DNA of 64,000 nt from VXPQ01 sp965223485. Lineage in GTDB: Bacteria; Bacteroidota; Rhodothermia; Rhodothermales; VXPQ01. The translations under genes and the position numbers were made by a program. The stretch spans positions 248,001 through 312,000 of the forward strand of contig OZ244993.1 in the NCBI GenBank assembly GCA_965223485.1, given 5' to 3'. Every line of letters starts with the position of its first letter. The first letter of the stretch is position 1. Under the pieces are notes generated by a model, which was not told the DNA's origin, did not search any database, and was given only the letters and a program-made list of their open reading frames with translations. Shown piece after piece: positions 41,386-52,759 of this stretch.

Positions 41386-43554
41386 ATGACTCGTATTCTC
41401 TCCCGCCTGGTCGTCGCCGTGGCGCTTGCCGCGACTCTGTCCGCCTGCTCGGAAGCGCCCCCGCGCGCGCCGGTGGGCGCCGGTGCGGACTGGGCGAATT
41501 ACCTCGGTCATCCGAGCAGCAACCAGTATTCCCTGCTCGATCAGATCAATACGGAGAACGTCCACCTGCTGGAAATGGCGTGGGAGTACGACACGGGAGA
41601 CGAGGACGAGTACCAGTCCAACAACCTCGTCGTGGACGGCGTGCTGTATACGGCTACCCCGACCCGTAAGGTAACGGCGCTGAACGCCGCAACGGGCGAA
41701 CACCTGTGGACCTTCGACCCCGACACAACCAATCCCTTCGAAGGGAACCGCCACCAGGGCGGCGGCCGTCAACGGGGCCTCATCTACTGGGAAGACGGAG
41801 AAAACCGGCGCATCTTCACGACGAAAGGCCCCTGGATGTACGCGCTCGACGCGGAGACGGGCGAACCGGTCCCCTCGTTCGACGAAGGCGGCTGGCTCCA
41901 TATAGGCGACCGCATCGACTGGGAAGGCCGTCCGAACGTGGGCATGAACACGCCCGGATACGTCTTTGAAGACATGGTTATTTTAGGCGTACGGGTCGCG
42001 GAGAACGTGCCCGGCGCGGTCATTGCGCTCGACGCCCGGACCGGAGAACGCATCTGGATATTCCATACCCTGCCCCGTCCGGGGGAATTCGGGTCGGAGA
42101 CGTGGCCGGAAGGGTATCTGGAATACACGGGAGGCGCCTCGGACTGGTCCGGCATCTCGATGGATACGGAGCGAGGCATCGTATACTCCTCCACGGAAAC
42201 CGCAGGCCCGGATTTTTATGGCGGCGACCGGTACGGCGAGAATCTTTTCGCCAACTCCCTTATTGCACTGGATGCGCGTACCGGCGAGCGCCTGTGGCAC
42301 TTCCAGTTCGTCCATCACGACCTGTGGGATATGGACAACCCGACCCCGGCCACGCTGCTGACCGTCCGGCACGAGGGAGAATGGGTGGACATAGCCGCCC
42401 AGGGTACGAAGATGGGGCTGCTCTACGTCTTCGACCGGGTTACGGGCGAGCCGCTCTGGCCGATCGAAGAGCGTTCTGCACCCGTATCGGAATTGCCGGA
42501 CATGGACGCATGGCCGACGCAGCCCTTCCCTACATGGCCGGCGCCGCTCACACGGCAGGAATACACGCTGGACGACGTATCGAATATCTCGCCGGAAGCC
42601 CAACAGTTGACCACTGACCTGATTACGCAGTCCGGCGCCTACGGGTCGTTCCCGCCGCCGAGTCTGGAGCAGAAAATCAAGTTTCCGGGATACGACGGGG
42701 GCATGGAATGGGGCGGGTCGGCTGCCGACCCTGACGGCATATTGTACGTGAATGTCAACGAGATGCCGTGGTTCTACCAGCTCATCCCAACGAGGCGTGA
42801 GGACGGTACGCCACTGCCTCGCGGGGAACGATACTACCGGGCTGTATGCGCGTCTTGTCACGGTCTCGACGGCAGCGGCGATCCGGGAGGAGGTTTTCCG
42901 GCGCTCACGGATATGAGCGAGCGCTACGGCCGGGAGCAGGCCATGGCGCTACTCGTACAGGGTGGCGCACGCATGCCCCCCTTCGACCAGATCCCCGAGG
43001 AGTTTCTGAACATGATTCTCGACTATCTCTTCGGCGAGGAAACAGCCATGGAAGAGGAAGAAGACGAGGAAGACGAATATGTGCCGCCGTACGGTTTCCG
43101 GGGGTTCCAGCGCTGGCTGGATCAGGAAGGCTACCCCGCCATCAAACCGCCCTGGGGGACCCTGAACGCCGTCGATCTGAACACGGGCGAGGTGAAATGG
43201 ACCGTACCGCTTGGCGAGTACGAGGAATTGACGGCGCGCGGCACTCCGCAGACCGGTACGGAAAATTACGGCGGACCGGTCGTGACGGCGGGCGGCGTGT
43301 TGTTTATCGGCGCCACCGCCGACGAGACAATACGGGCCTTCGACAAGGAAACGGGCGAGGTGCTGTGGAAAGCCGATCTGCCTTTCGGCGGGAACGCTAC
43401 GCCCAGCACATACATGGTGGACGGGAAGCAGTATGTAGCGATTTCAGCGGGCGGCGGCAAGTCGAACCGGCCCGTCGGGGGTATGCTGGTAGCGTTTGCG
43501 CTGCCGGATGAAGCGCCCGCGGAAGCGGCGGACGATACGGCCGGCGACGAATAA
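41386..43554 (+). CDS. PQQ-dependent dehydrogenase lipoprotein with cytochrome c domain
   Basis: 722 aa from ATG 41386. The signal peptide ends in a lipobox (TLSACSE). An eight-bladed quinoprotein propeller follows, with many AxDAxTGExxW blade motifs (ALNAATGEHLWTFD, ALDARTGERLWHF, FDKETGEVLWKADL). A c-type haem domain (CASCHGLDGSGD near residue 487, later GGARMPPFDQ with the Met ligand) is inserted before the last blades, as in glucose/quinate-type soluble quinoproteins. Electrons from the substrate would pass from PQQ to this haem. PQQ synthesis genes are not in the window. Confidence 0.9.
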   Translation: MTRILSRLVVAVALAATLSACSEAPPRAPVGAGADWANYLGHPSSNQYSLLDQINTENVHLLEMAWEYDTGDEDEYQSNNLVVDGVLYTATPTRKVTALNAATGEHLWTFDPDTTNPFEGNRHQGGGRQRGLIYWEDGENRRIFTTKGPWMYALDAETGEPVPSFDEGGWLHIGDRIDWEGRPNVGMNTPGYVFEDMVILGVRVAENVPGAVIALDARTGERIWIFHTLPRPGEFGSETWPEGYLEYTGGASDWSGISMDTERGIVYSSTETAGPDFYGGDRYGENLFANSLIALDARTGERLWHFQFVHHDLWDMDNPTPATLLTVRHEGEWVDIAAQGTKMGLLYVFDRVTGEPLWPIEERSAPVSELPDMDAWPTQPFPTWPAPLTRQEYTLDDVSNISPEAQQLTTDLITQSGAYGSFPPPSLEQKIKFPGYDGGMEWGGSAADPDGILYVNVNEMPWFYQLIPTRREDGTPLPRGERYYRAVCASCHGLDGSGDPGGGFPALTDMSERYGREQAMALLVQGGARMPPFDQIPEEFLNMILDYLFGEETAMEEEEDEEDEYVPPYGFRGFQRWLDQEGYPAIKPPWGTLNAVDLNTGEVKWTVPLGEYEELTARGTPQTGTENYGGPVVTAGGVLFIGATADETIRAFDKETGEVLWKADLPFGGNATPSTYMVDGKQYVAISAGGGKSNRPVGGMLVAFALPDEAPAEAADDTAGDE

Positions 43555-43575
43555 GGCGGCCTTGGGGCGTTATAT

Positions 43576-45855
43576 CTATTTCGCCAGTGGGTTGGGCCGC
43601 ATCTGGAACTGGTACACCTTGCTGGTCGTCCCGGCGCCCGATTCCATATGGAACGGCGTGCGCGTGCCGATCGTAGCCCATACCCCGCGGCCCTTCCAGC
43701 CCGCCTCGGGGTCGTCAATGCGCCCGTCCAGCCACTTCGTATAGAACCCGGTCGGATACGGCACGCGCAACACGACCCATTCGCCGTCCTTCAGCGCAAG
43801 CAGCGCGTCGGACTGGTTGCCCGTGCTTATGGGCACATTCTCCCCCAGTCCCAGCGTGTTGTACCAGTCCACCCAGGCGTAATAGCTGCCTCCGCCGCCG
43901 CCCGGCCCCTCCACGCCGCCCAGTTGCGGCGCCGGCTCCTCATAGAAGGTCCACCCCTCCGGGCAATGCTGTCCGGTGGCTTCCGGTCCGTTCAGCGGGC
44001 CCTCGCACTTGCGGCGGTCGAAACTCGCGAGATGTCCGCTTGCCAGCGGGGTCCACACCACGCCCTCGAGATCGACGTCCATGCCCCGGGGAGAGAATCC
44101 CCATATGTCCGCCCGTTCGTTCCCGTACGGCAGTTCGTATACCTCGGCCAGCGCCGTCTCCGGCGGGTTGCCCCCCGGATCGAGCCGCACCACGCTGCCG
44201 GGAAAATCCAGGACGGACCCCCACACCGTACCGTCCGGCATGGGCGTGACCGCATAAAAAGCCCGCCCGTAGCGCTTGTCCATGGCCGGATCCACCGGCT
44301 CGCCCGGTTCCGCGTACGCGTCGCGCTGTCCATTGCCGTTCGTGTCCATGATCAGCGCCGTCCAGCCCTGTGAAGCCTCCTCGTCGCCCGTTTCAAGGAA
44401 GGCTTCCACATCCAGCCACCCCACGACCTGCCCGCCCCCGCTGGTCCAGAGCGTGTTCTGCTCGTCGAGGGCAAACATCAGATGGTGGGTGCTGAAGCAC
44501 GTACCGATGTTCGTCAACTCCTCCGTAGCCGGGTCGTACACCGCAAGGTGGCGGTAGGATCTTGCGAGAGGGAATAGTCTGGCGGAAGGATGCTCCGAGC
44601 CCTCTTTGCAGAAATCCGGGTTGTCCCCCGGACGGACCCGCGACGTGAGCCAGACGCGCCCGTCCTCGTCGAACATGGGGTTATGCACGTTGGCCCGGCT
44701 ATGCCAGATGGGTTCGTCGCCCCAGTACGGCGAAGACGCCAGCACGCTGCCGCCCGCGTCGGGCGTAGCCGGATCCCGTGGATACATCCGCACTTCGCTC
44801 CGTTCGTGCGTGACCGGATCCAGCACCGGGAGATAATCCGAGCTTGCTTCCGCCGCCCCGTACAATTTGCCGTAGGGATTCAAAGTAGGATCCCGCCGGT
44901 CGGTCGATACGAGATCGTGGAGATAGGTTTTCGGATCGGCCCAATCCCACATGGTGATGACCACATTGCGTTCGAGACCTTCCGGACGCGGCGGCGCGGG
45001 CGGCAAGGCGCCCTCTGCAATGCGGTCGGTCCAGTCGGCGAACATTTCGAGCGCGCGCTCGCGGCCCAGCGCATTGAGGCCATACATCATGCTGCCCCCG
45101 GCCTGCCCGGCCTGGAGGCGGCGTTCCCAGGCTGCTTCCGACGACACGAACGCGCCCGTTTCCGGGTCGATAAGGCGCTCCGGAGAATCCAGGTCGGCGA
45201 GGTTTTCCGGAATGCGGCGAGTGCCCGAACCGCCCATTTGGTGGCAGGCCATACAGGTGCCGGATTTCAGGATGCGCAGGAACTCTCCCTGATTGTCGAG
45301 GTGCTCGGCAATGCCGTTTCCACCCGGTCCCGTGCCGGGAAATTCGCTCTCTGCAGGCACGTTGATCAGGGAGAACCAGTGCCCGGAAGGGTATATCTCC
45401 GCGGCGGCGGCCTCGTCGGGAGCCTCGACTGCTTCAAGATTCAGCACCTGGCCGGGGCGGCCGGACTGCCGGGGGGAATCCACCAGACCGTAGCCCCGCA
45501 CCCATACCTCGTATTCGGCGTCGGGCAGATCCGGCAGTACGTAGCGCCCCGCATCGTCCGTCACCACGATCTTCACGAAGGGCGTGGGCAGGTCGCCTGT
45601 TTCCGCAATGACCCATACGCCCGCTTCCGGACCGTTTGCGCCTGTCACTACGCCGCTGATGTCGTCGCTGTCGAGCGCGGGCGTCGACATGGCGCCGCAT
45701 GCGGCAAGCACAAAAGCAAGTGAGGCGGCAAGGAGGAATACGGGGAGGCCGGACAGCGAAAAGAACGCCGGATGCGAGCGCGTGCGCGAACGCGGCGTCT
45801 GTAAAAAATGCCTCTGCGCATACAGCATGCACAGGCGGACAGGGTGCGTTTTCAT
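43576..45855 (-). CDS. Haem-binding lipoprotein with carboxypeptidase-like and propeller domains
   Basis: 759 aa. After a long N-terminus the hydrophobic segment (VFLLAASLAFVLAACG) ends in a lipobox. Then come a carboxypeptidase regulatory-like domain (ISGVVTGANGPEAGVWVIAE..GRYVLPDLPD), a haem c site SGTCMACHQMG, and a large C-terminal domain with propeller-like repeats (TVWGSVLDFPGSVVRLDPGG, GVVWTPLASGHLASFDRR). Convergent with the PQQ dehydrogenase, 21 bp between stops. Possibly a secreted oxidoreductase or electron acceptor. Start could be later than 45855. Confidence 0.8.
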   Translation of the reverse strand: MKTHPVRLCMLYAQRHFLQTPRSRTRSHPAFFSLSGLPVFLLAASLAFVLAACGAMSTPALDSDDISGVVTGANGPEAGVWVIAETGDLPTPFVKIVVTDDAGRYVLPDLPDAEYEVWVRGYGLVDSPRQSGRPGQVLNLEAVEAPDEAAAAEIYPSGHWFSLINVPAESEFPGTGPGGNGIAEHLDNQGEFLRILKSGTCMACHQMGGSGTRRIPENLADLDSPERLIDPETGAFVSSEAAWERRLQAGQAGGSMMYGLNALGRERALEMFADWTDRIAEGALPPAPPRPEGLERNVVITMWDWADPKTYLHDLVSTDRRDPTLNPYGKLYGAAEASSDYLPVLDPVTHERSEVRMYPRDPATPDAGGSVLASSPYWGDEPIWHSRANVHNPMFDEDGRVWLTSRVRPGDNPDFCKEGSEHPSARLFPLARSYRHLAVYDPATEELTNIGTCFSTHHLMFALDEQNTLWTSGGGQVVGWLDVEAFLETGDEEASQGWTALIMDTNGNGQRDAYAEPGEPVDPAMDKRYGRAFYAVTPMPDGTVWGSVLDFPGSVVRLDPGGNPPETALAEVYELPYGNERADIWGFSPRGMDVDLEGVVWTPLASGHLASFDRRKCEGPLNGPEATGQHCPEGWTFYEEPAPQLGGVEGPGGGGGSYYAWVDWYNTLGLGENVPISTGNQSDALLALKDGEWVVLRVPYPTGFYTKWLDGRIDDPEAGWKGRGVWATIGTRTPFHMESGAGTTSKVYQFQMRPNPLAK

Positions 45856-45957
45856 GGCGATGGAAGGCTATGCGGGATTGGGCAAGGCGATTTGCTTCAT
45901 CTATCCTTCAAATATCGCCGTTCGCGAAGACTGGTGCAAGGATCGGGGAATACCCGT

Positions 45958-46001
45958 TTACTCAACGTACTGAGTAATTTTACGCAGTGTATTGCGTAAA
46001 A
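45958..46001. promoter_or_regulatory. Two tandem operator-like inverted repeats
   Basis: TTACTCA-N6-TGAGTAA (45958-45977) is followed at once by TTTTACGCA-N6-TGCGTAAAA (45978-46001). Both have perfect arms, a 6-bp spacer and the common form TAC(T/G)CA-N6-TG(A/C)GTA. They lie about 100 bp upstream of the haem lipoprotein gene. Confidence 0.55.
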
Positions 46002-46122
46002 CAGGGGCAACCGCACTCGCGGACCCGCAAAAGTACGCTGGTTGCGCCATCCGGCAGGGACGGCATCCCCTTGGAAATGTTTCTGTCCATGCCGGTGCGG
46101 GCATGGGCAGACCGGAAAATCA

Positions 46123-46766
46123 ACGGTCCCGCTACCGGACGAGAACCATTACTCGAGTAATGGCGACCGACCCCGCAGTCAGTACGCAGGCGTACGTTCC
46201 CGTGGGGAGCCCCTCGGCGTCGAACCGCACGGTGTGCCTGCCGGCTGTCCGATGGGCGTCCACAAGCACCCGTACCTCGCGTCCGATCATGTCGTAGACG
46301 GCGAGCCGGACCGGTCCGGGTTCGGGCAGTTCGTAAACGATCCCGGTCGAGGGATTGAACGGGTTGGGATAGTTGCCGATCAGCGCCACGCGATCCGGCG
46401 GTTCTTCGGATTCGACGGCGACCGTATGGAGATGGTAGACATCGGCCTGCGCATGGTCGGAGAACCCGTCGTTCGTCAGGGCGGCGCGCAGCCATACGGT
46501 GTAGGCGCTCGTGACGCCCAGGCGCACGGTGTGCTCGTACCGGCCGTTTCGTTCGTACAGAGGTTCGGGAACGGGCGTCCAGTCGACAACGGGAGGCCAG
46601 ACGCGGCGGGTGGCCGGTCCCTCGAATATCCGGAACCGGTACCCGGTTACGTCCGCCGCATTCGCTTCCGGCGCTTGCCAGGACATATGCAGGGACAGAC
46701 TGTCCGCATCCGCATCGAGCGCCCGAATCCGCAGACGGGCGGGTGCGGCAGTATGCGGCACGGGCG
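46123..46766 (-). repeat. Surface-protein tail module, copy A
   Basis: 644 bp covering the C-terminal ~210 codons of the giant gene. Nearly identical to 55543-56183 in the same orientation; copy B lacks one codon (TCG/CGA region near 46468). Confidence 0.9.
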
Positions 46767-49700
46767 CATCGTCTTCGTCTTCTTCCTCTTCCGGCGGTCC
46801 GTCGTCCTCTTCTTCGTCTTCCGGCGGTCCGTCGTCCTCTTCTTCGTCTTCCGGCGGCCCGTCGTCCGTGTCCGTGACGTTGATCGTCACGTTGATGGTG
46901 GCGGCGCCGCCTCTGCCGTCGCGGGCCTCCACCTCCACCTGGTAGGCGTCCTCGTCGAAGTAGGTCGCATAGATCGTCGCGGCCGGCGGCACGGTCCGGA
47001 TCTGCCCCGTGGCCTCAACGAAGAGGAAAGAGTACCGGTCGGCGCCCTTCAGGGTGTATGTCAGATCGTCGTTGTCCGCGTCCGTCGCCACGACCGGGGC
47101 GCCGACCTCGACGCCCGAGCCACCCGAGCCAATGTCGGGGAGGCTGCTCTCGGCCACCGTGCGCGTCGTCGTCTCCCCCTCGGTGAAGACCGGCGGGTTG
47201 TTGTCCGAACTGAGCAGGCCGTTCACCTTGTGGCCGCTCTCCGACCTCCGGCCCTGCCAGTAGAGCGGGACGTCGGTGCTGGTCCCCGCGAAGGTGATCG
47301 AATCGCCGGTATCGAGCCGCACCGGGCCGTCCGGGCTGTCGTAGTCAGACTCGTCCCGGATGAAAAGGCCGTCGTCGTCCGTGTCGCCCGACACCACCGT
47401 GTAGCCGAAGACCAGCTCGGTCGTGCCGCTGCCCGACACGTCGCCGGCCTGTCTTACCTCGCTGCCGTCGAACACGAACTCCAAAACCGGGTCCCCGGCC
47501 GCGTCCACCGCGGCGGTGAAGGTCACCGTGAAGCGGATCGTCTCGCCCTCCCCGTAGGTGTCGGTCTCCACCACCGGCGTCGAGGTCACCGCCACCGAGC
47601 GGATCGAACGCGCGCCGTCCACCTTGTGGCCGCTCTGCGTGCCCGGTTCCGAATGGTCGAGGTTCGCCGCCGTGCTGTTGGCCACGCTCGCGATCGCGCC
47701 GTTCTGGGGATTCCCGTCGCGGTCGCCCTCCAGGGTCCGGGTCTCGTCCCCGATCCAGATACCGTCGTCGTCCCCGTCGCCGGGCGCCACGGTGTAGCCG
47801 AACGCCAGCGTCTCCGTGCCCGAGCCGTCCACCAGCGGCGCGCGCTTGGCCCCCCCCGCGGACAGCACGAAGTCCGTGTCGGACGCGGCGCCGACCGCCT
47901 CGCTGAAGGTCACCGAGACCTCTATCGTCTCGCCCGCCCCGTAGGTGTCGGTCTCCAGCCGCGGCGTCGAGGTCACCTCCACCGAGGTGACCGTCGGCGC
48001 ATCGGACGTGTCGTCGTCGACGATCGTGCCCTTGGCCGTCGGGTCCGAGGCTAGCTGCGCGTTCGACGACACGTTCGACAGCGTCACCGTGAAGGTCTCG
48101 TCCTCCTCGTCGATGGCGTCCTGCGCCGAGCTGATCGCGCATGACCCCGACGTCGAGCCGATCTGGATCGTTGCCGTGCTGTTGTCGCTGGCGAGATCCG
48201 CCGCGGCCGCCGTGTCGCCGGTCTCGAACGATGCAATGCACTGCACCGACACAATCTCCCCGGGCGCCGCCGACAGCGTCAGCGGAAACCTAATCAGCGA
48301 GCCCTCGGTCGCCGAGGCATTCCCGACGCTCAGCGTCGGCAGCGCGCTGGCGGCGGCCACCGCGCTCGTGGGGGCGCTCGCCAGCGTGTTCGTGAACCCG
48401 CCCTTGTCGGTCCAGCTCGCCTTGGCCGTGAGCGTCGCGCCGAGGTCGGCGGCGACCACCGTGTAGGCCGCCGACGTCTCCCCGGCGATCTCCGTCTCGC
48501 TGCCGCCGTCCGGCGTGCGGTACCACTTCCAGGTGGGCGCGAACGGGTCGGGCAGCCCGTCCGGGTCGGCCGCGTCCGCGATCGACACCGTCAATGCGTC
48601 GCCCACCATGGGCATGGTGTCGCCGATGGTCACCGTCCCCGACTGGCCCTCGTCCGCATTGGTCACCGTCACCGTGATCGTCTGGTCCGCGGTCATCACC
48701 CGCGTGCCCGCGCCGCTGGTCGCCGTCACTTCGACCACGTAGTCGTTGTCAGTCCCCTGGTCCAGCGCGTCCTCGAAGTTCGGCGCCGATTTGAACGTCA
48801 GCACGCCTGTGGCCGCGCCGATCTCGAACAGGGTCTGGTCCGTCCCGCCGGTAATCTCGTAGCCCGTGACGCTGTCGTCCGCATCGCTGTCGGTTGCCGT
48901 CACCGTTACCACCGCCGTCGTGTTCTCGGCCACGTGGCGCGCCGCCGAGGAGGTGAAGGACGGCGGGTTGTTGCTCGGGGTCTGCGAGCCGTCCACCTTG
49001 TGGCTCGGGTGGTTCCCCCGGCCGGCCCAGTAGAGCGGGACGTCGGTGCTGGTGTCCTTGAACTCGATCTCGTCGTTCGAATCGAGCCGCACCGGGCCGT
49101 CCGGGCTGTCGTAGTCCTGTTCGTCCCTCAGATAGATGCCGTTGTTGTCCTCGTCGGTCGACACCACGGTGTAGCCGAACACCAGCGCGGTGCTGCCGGT
49201 GCCCGACTCGTCGTACGCCGCGTCGACCTCCCGCACGTCGCTCGAGTTGCCGAGCACGAACTTCAGGACCGGGTCCCCGGTCACGTCCACCTCGGCGGTG
49301 AAGGTCACCGTGAACAGGATCGTCTCGCCCGCCCCGTAGGTGTCGGTCTCCAGCCGCGGCGTCGAGGTCACCTCCACCGAGACGATCGACCGCGAGCCGT
49401 CCACCTTGTGGTCCCCCTGGCCCTCCGACGGGTGGTCGATGAACACCGGTTCGCCGGTGGCCGCGCTCGTGATCTCGCCGGTCTGGGGATCCCCGTCGCG
49501 GTCCCCCACCAGGGTCACTTCCTCTTTCCCGATGAAGACGCCGTCGTCGTCCTCGTCGCCGGGCGCCACGGTGTAGCCGAACACCAGCGTCGCCGTGCCC
49601 GAGCCGTCCACCAGCGCCATGGGCTGCTTGCCCCACCCCGTGGACAGCACGAAGTCCGTGTCGGGCGTGGCGTTCACCGCCTCGTCAAAGATCACCGAGA

Positions 49701-52700
49701 CCTCGATCCGCTCGCCCGCCCCGTAGGTGTCGGTCCCCAGCACCGGCATCGAGGTGACCGAGACATCGGTGACCGTCGCCGCCGACAGGATCGCCGCCGG
49801 AAGCCCCGAGTCCGCCTTCACGAACTCGTAGCCCGAGTGGTTCGTGGGCAGGGACGGCTGGGTGCTCAGGTCGACGTCGACCGTCGCCGCATCCTCGGAC
49901 GTGCGGGTCACGGTCTCCGCCGTGCCGTCCACGGCGCCCGCGTCCACGGCGAGCTTCGTGTCGCTGGCCGCGAGCTCGACGTTCACCAGCGTCGGCGTGA
50001 ACTCCACGTCGAACGGCGCCCCCGCCAGCACCTTCGCCCGCACCTGGTCGGTCCCCACCTTCTCCACCGTCACGGTGAGCGGCAGCGTGTCGCCGGTGGC
50101 GGGGTTGTCGCCCAGAGTGAGCGTCGACAGCGACGTCAGGCCGGTGAACACGCCGTCAGGGAGCGAATCCAGGTCGTTGCCGCCCAGAGTGAGGAATGTC
50201 AGCGACATCAGATCCGAGAACACCCCGGCGGGGAGCGAGGACGAGGTCAGGTCGTTGCGGCTCAGAGTGAGCGTTTCCAGCGCCGTCAGGCGGTCGAACA
50301 CTCCGTCGGGGAGCCACGTCAGATCGTTGCTGCTCAGTTCGAGAGTTTTCAGCCCCGTCAGGCCCGAGAACTGCCCGGCGTCGAGCGACGTCAGATCGTT
50401 CGTTCGCAGATTGAGAGTTACCAGCGCCGTCAGGCCGGTGAACTGCCCGGCGTCGAGCGACGTCAGATCGTTTTCGTGCAGCCAGAGGGTTACCAGCGCC
50501 GTCAAGCCGTCGAACACGTCGGCGTCGAGCGACGTCAGATCGTTGTCGTTCAGTTCGAGAGTGTGCAGCGCCGTCAGGCCGCTGAACACCCCGGCGGGGA
50601 GCGAACTCAGCGCGCCGGCATCAAGTTTGAGGAGTGTCAGCGCCGTCATTCCGGAGAACACGTTCGCGGGAAGCGTGGTGAAATTGTTCCTGGCCAATTC
50701 AAGGGTTTGCACCTTCGTCAGCCCCGCGAAGTCGCCCGCCTTCAGCGAGGAAATGCTCTCGCCCGCCATCTCCAAGGGGTCCGTGAGACTCGCCAGGTCC
50801 GCGACGTTCACCTCCGAGCAGGTCCGGGTCACGCCCGCCTCCCCGAGGAAGTAGATGATGGCCGCCTGCACTTCGCTCGTCCGGTCGCAGATGCCGGGCG
50901 TCGGCGTCACCGCGTCCGACTCCGCCGCGGTTCCATTGTCCACGTCGTTCGCCGCCCGCAGCTCGAAGGTGTGGGCGATCTCGTTCGTCAGCCCCGTCAC
51001 CGTGAAGCTCGCCTTGTTCGTCCCGCCCGGCGCGCTCGTCGGGATCGGCGTGAAGGCCGCCGGATAGTTCCCGGCGCCCTCCTTGTAGCGGAACTCGTGG
51101 CCCGTGATGTTCGCGGCCGGCGCCGGCGCGTCCCACGACAGCTCGACCTCCGTGTCGCCCACGCCCGCCTGGAAATCGGTCGGCGCGGCCGGGGCGTCGT
51201 CGTTGGTGATCGTGCCCGTCGCGATCGCCGTCCCCAGCGTCGCGTTCGTCGACACGCTGGACAGCGTCATCGTGAACGTCTCGTCCGCCTCGTTGGTCAT
51301 ATCCTCCGTCGTCGCCACGTCGATCGTGCCCGTCGTCGCGTCCGCCGCGATCGTCAGCGTCGCCGTCTTCGTCGTCCCGAGATCCGCCGCCACCGCCGTG
51401 TCGCCGCTCTTGATCGACGCGGTCCAGGTCGCCGTCACGGTCGCCGCCGCCGGTGGCGACAGCGTCCACGTGAAGGTCACGTTGTCGCCCTCGGCGCCCG
51501 CGGCGTCCGCGATGCTCAGCGTCGGCGTCGTGCTGGCGGCGGCCACCGCGCTCGTGGGGGCGCTCGCCAGCGTGTTCGCGAACCCGCCCTTGTCGGTCCA
51601 GCTCGCCTTGGCCGTGAGCGTCGCGCCGAGGTCGGCGGCGACCACCGTGTAGGCCGCCGACGTCTCCCCGGCGATCTCCGTCTCGCTGCCGCCGTCCGGC
51701 GTGCGGTACCACTTCCAGGTGGGCGCGAACGGGTCGGGCAGCCCGTCCGGGTCGGCCGCGTCCGTGATCGATGCCGTCAATGCGTCGCCCACCATGGGCA
51801 TGGTGTCGCCGATGGTCACCGTCCCCGACTGGCCCTCGTCCGCATTGGTCACCGTCACCGTGATCGTCTGGTCCGCGGTCATCTCCCGCGTCCCCATGCC
51901 GCTGGTCGCCTGCACCACGACCACGTAGTCGTTGTCGTTGTCCGAATCCTTCGGGTCCTCGTAGTTGGGCGCCGCGTCGAAGGTCAGCACCCCCGACGTT
52001 GCCCCGATGGAGAAGAGACCCTGGTCCGCACCGCCGGTGATCGCGTAGCCGGTGACGCTGTCGTCCGTATCGGAGTCCGTCGCCAGCACCGTTACCACCG
52101 CCGTCGTGTTCTCGGCCACGTTGCGCGCCGCCGAGGAACTGAACGACGGCGCCGCGTTATCGTCGGGCGGCGGCGTGACGTCGTTCACCGACAGCGTGTA
52201 GGTGCCCGTGGCGGCAGCTCTCGCTCCAGCTGCCTCCAGGTAGTACGTGCCGGTCGCGGTCACGTCGTGGTGTTTCTCGCTGTTGAGGTTCGTGGAGCTG
52301 ATGTCGTCGTTGTTCGTAATAAGGTTGTCAGACCCGTCGTAGAGCGACAGATAGGGGTCTGGCAGGGTGCCACGGCCGTTATGCGATCCTTCTAGTTTGA
52401 ACTGGTATCTCTTGCCCGCCTCCAGATCGACCTTGAAACGGTCCATGTCCGTGCCAGACTCGATGTTGCCCGTGGCCGAGGCCCCGACCTCGACCCGGCC
52501 GGTGGTGGCGGTGGTGGCGGGAAAGTCCGTGTCGGCCTCCGAGGCGCCGTTCGCGCCCAGCACGATCACCGACACCGTGTAGGTGCCTCCACTGAAAGAC
52601 GTGTCATACACCCGCACATATTGCGTAACGTCCGCCGTCGGCGTGTAGATCGTCCGGCTGTTCTTGCCCACGCCCGAGTCGTTGTCACCCACACTCACGG

Positions 52701-52759
52701 TACCCACAGTTACGTTCGATCCCATCGCATCCTGGAGAGTTACGTTCGGGTCCGCTAGG
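46132..52759 (-). pseudogene. Giant multidomain surface protein, C-terminal part (IS-interrupted)
   Basis: About 2,200 codons from the IS insertion point to the stop. Domains in order: pre-peptidase C-like domain (DRFKVDLEAGKRYQFKLEG), cadherin-like, Ig-like with APTWKWYRTPDGGSETEI, Calx-beta, Fn3 (APTDFQAGVGDTEVELSW), about ten 24-residue leucine-rich repeats (LTALxTLxLxxNDLTSLDAGxF, roughly 50,080-50,760), four SwmB-like modules (TDTYGAGETIEVSVTF), more cadherin and Calx-beta, an acidic EEEDDGPPEDE stretch, Fn3, then a T9SS sorting tail (GNYPNPFNPSTGIVYELP, VYDMIGREVRVLV). Removing the IS and one 6-bp duplicate joins this in frame to 53791-55190. Probable adhesin. Confidence 0.85.
48346..48723 (-). 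repeat. Internal repeat of the giant gene (Ig-like module)
   Basis: About 375 bp nearly identical to 51532-51909, offset 3,186 bp (a whole number of codons). It encodes the module running from GTVTIGDTMPMVGDAL to TLASAPTSAVAAAS. The high DNA identity implies recent duplication or gene conversion. Confidence 0.85.

Noticed and set aside
48934..52395. Plus-strand open frame of 1,153 codons antisense to the giant gene
   Set aside because: Arg/Val/His-rich, no domain, and entirely opposite a protein with clear repeats and domains. It is a by-product of GC-rich codon use.
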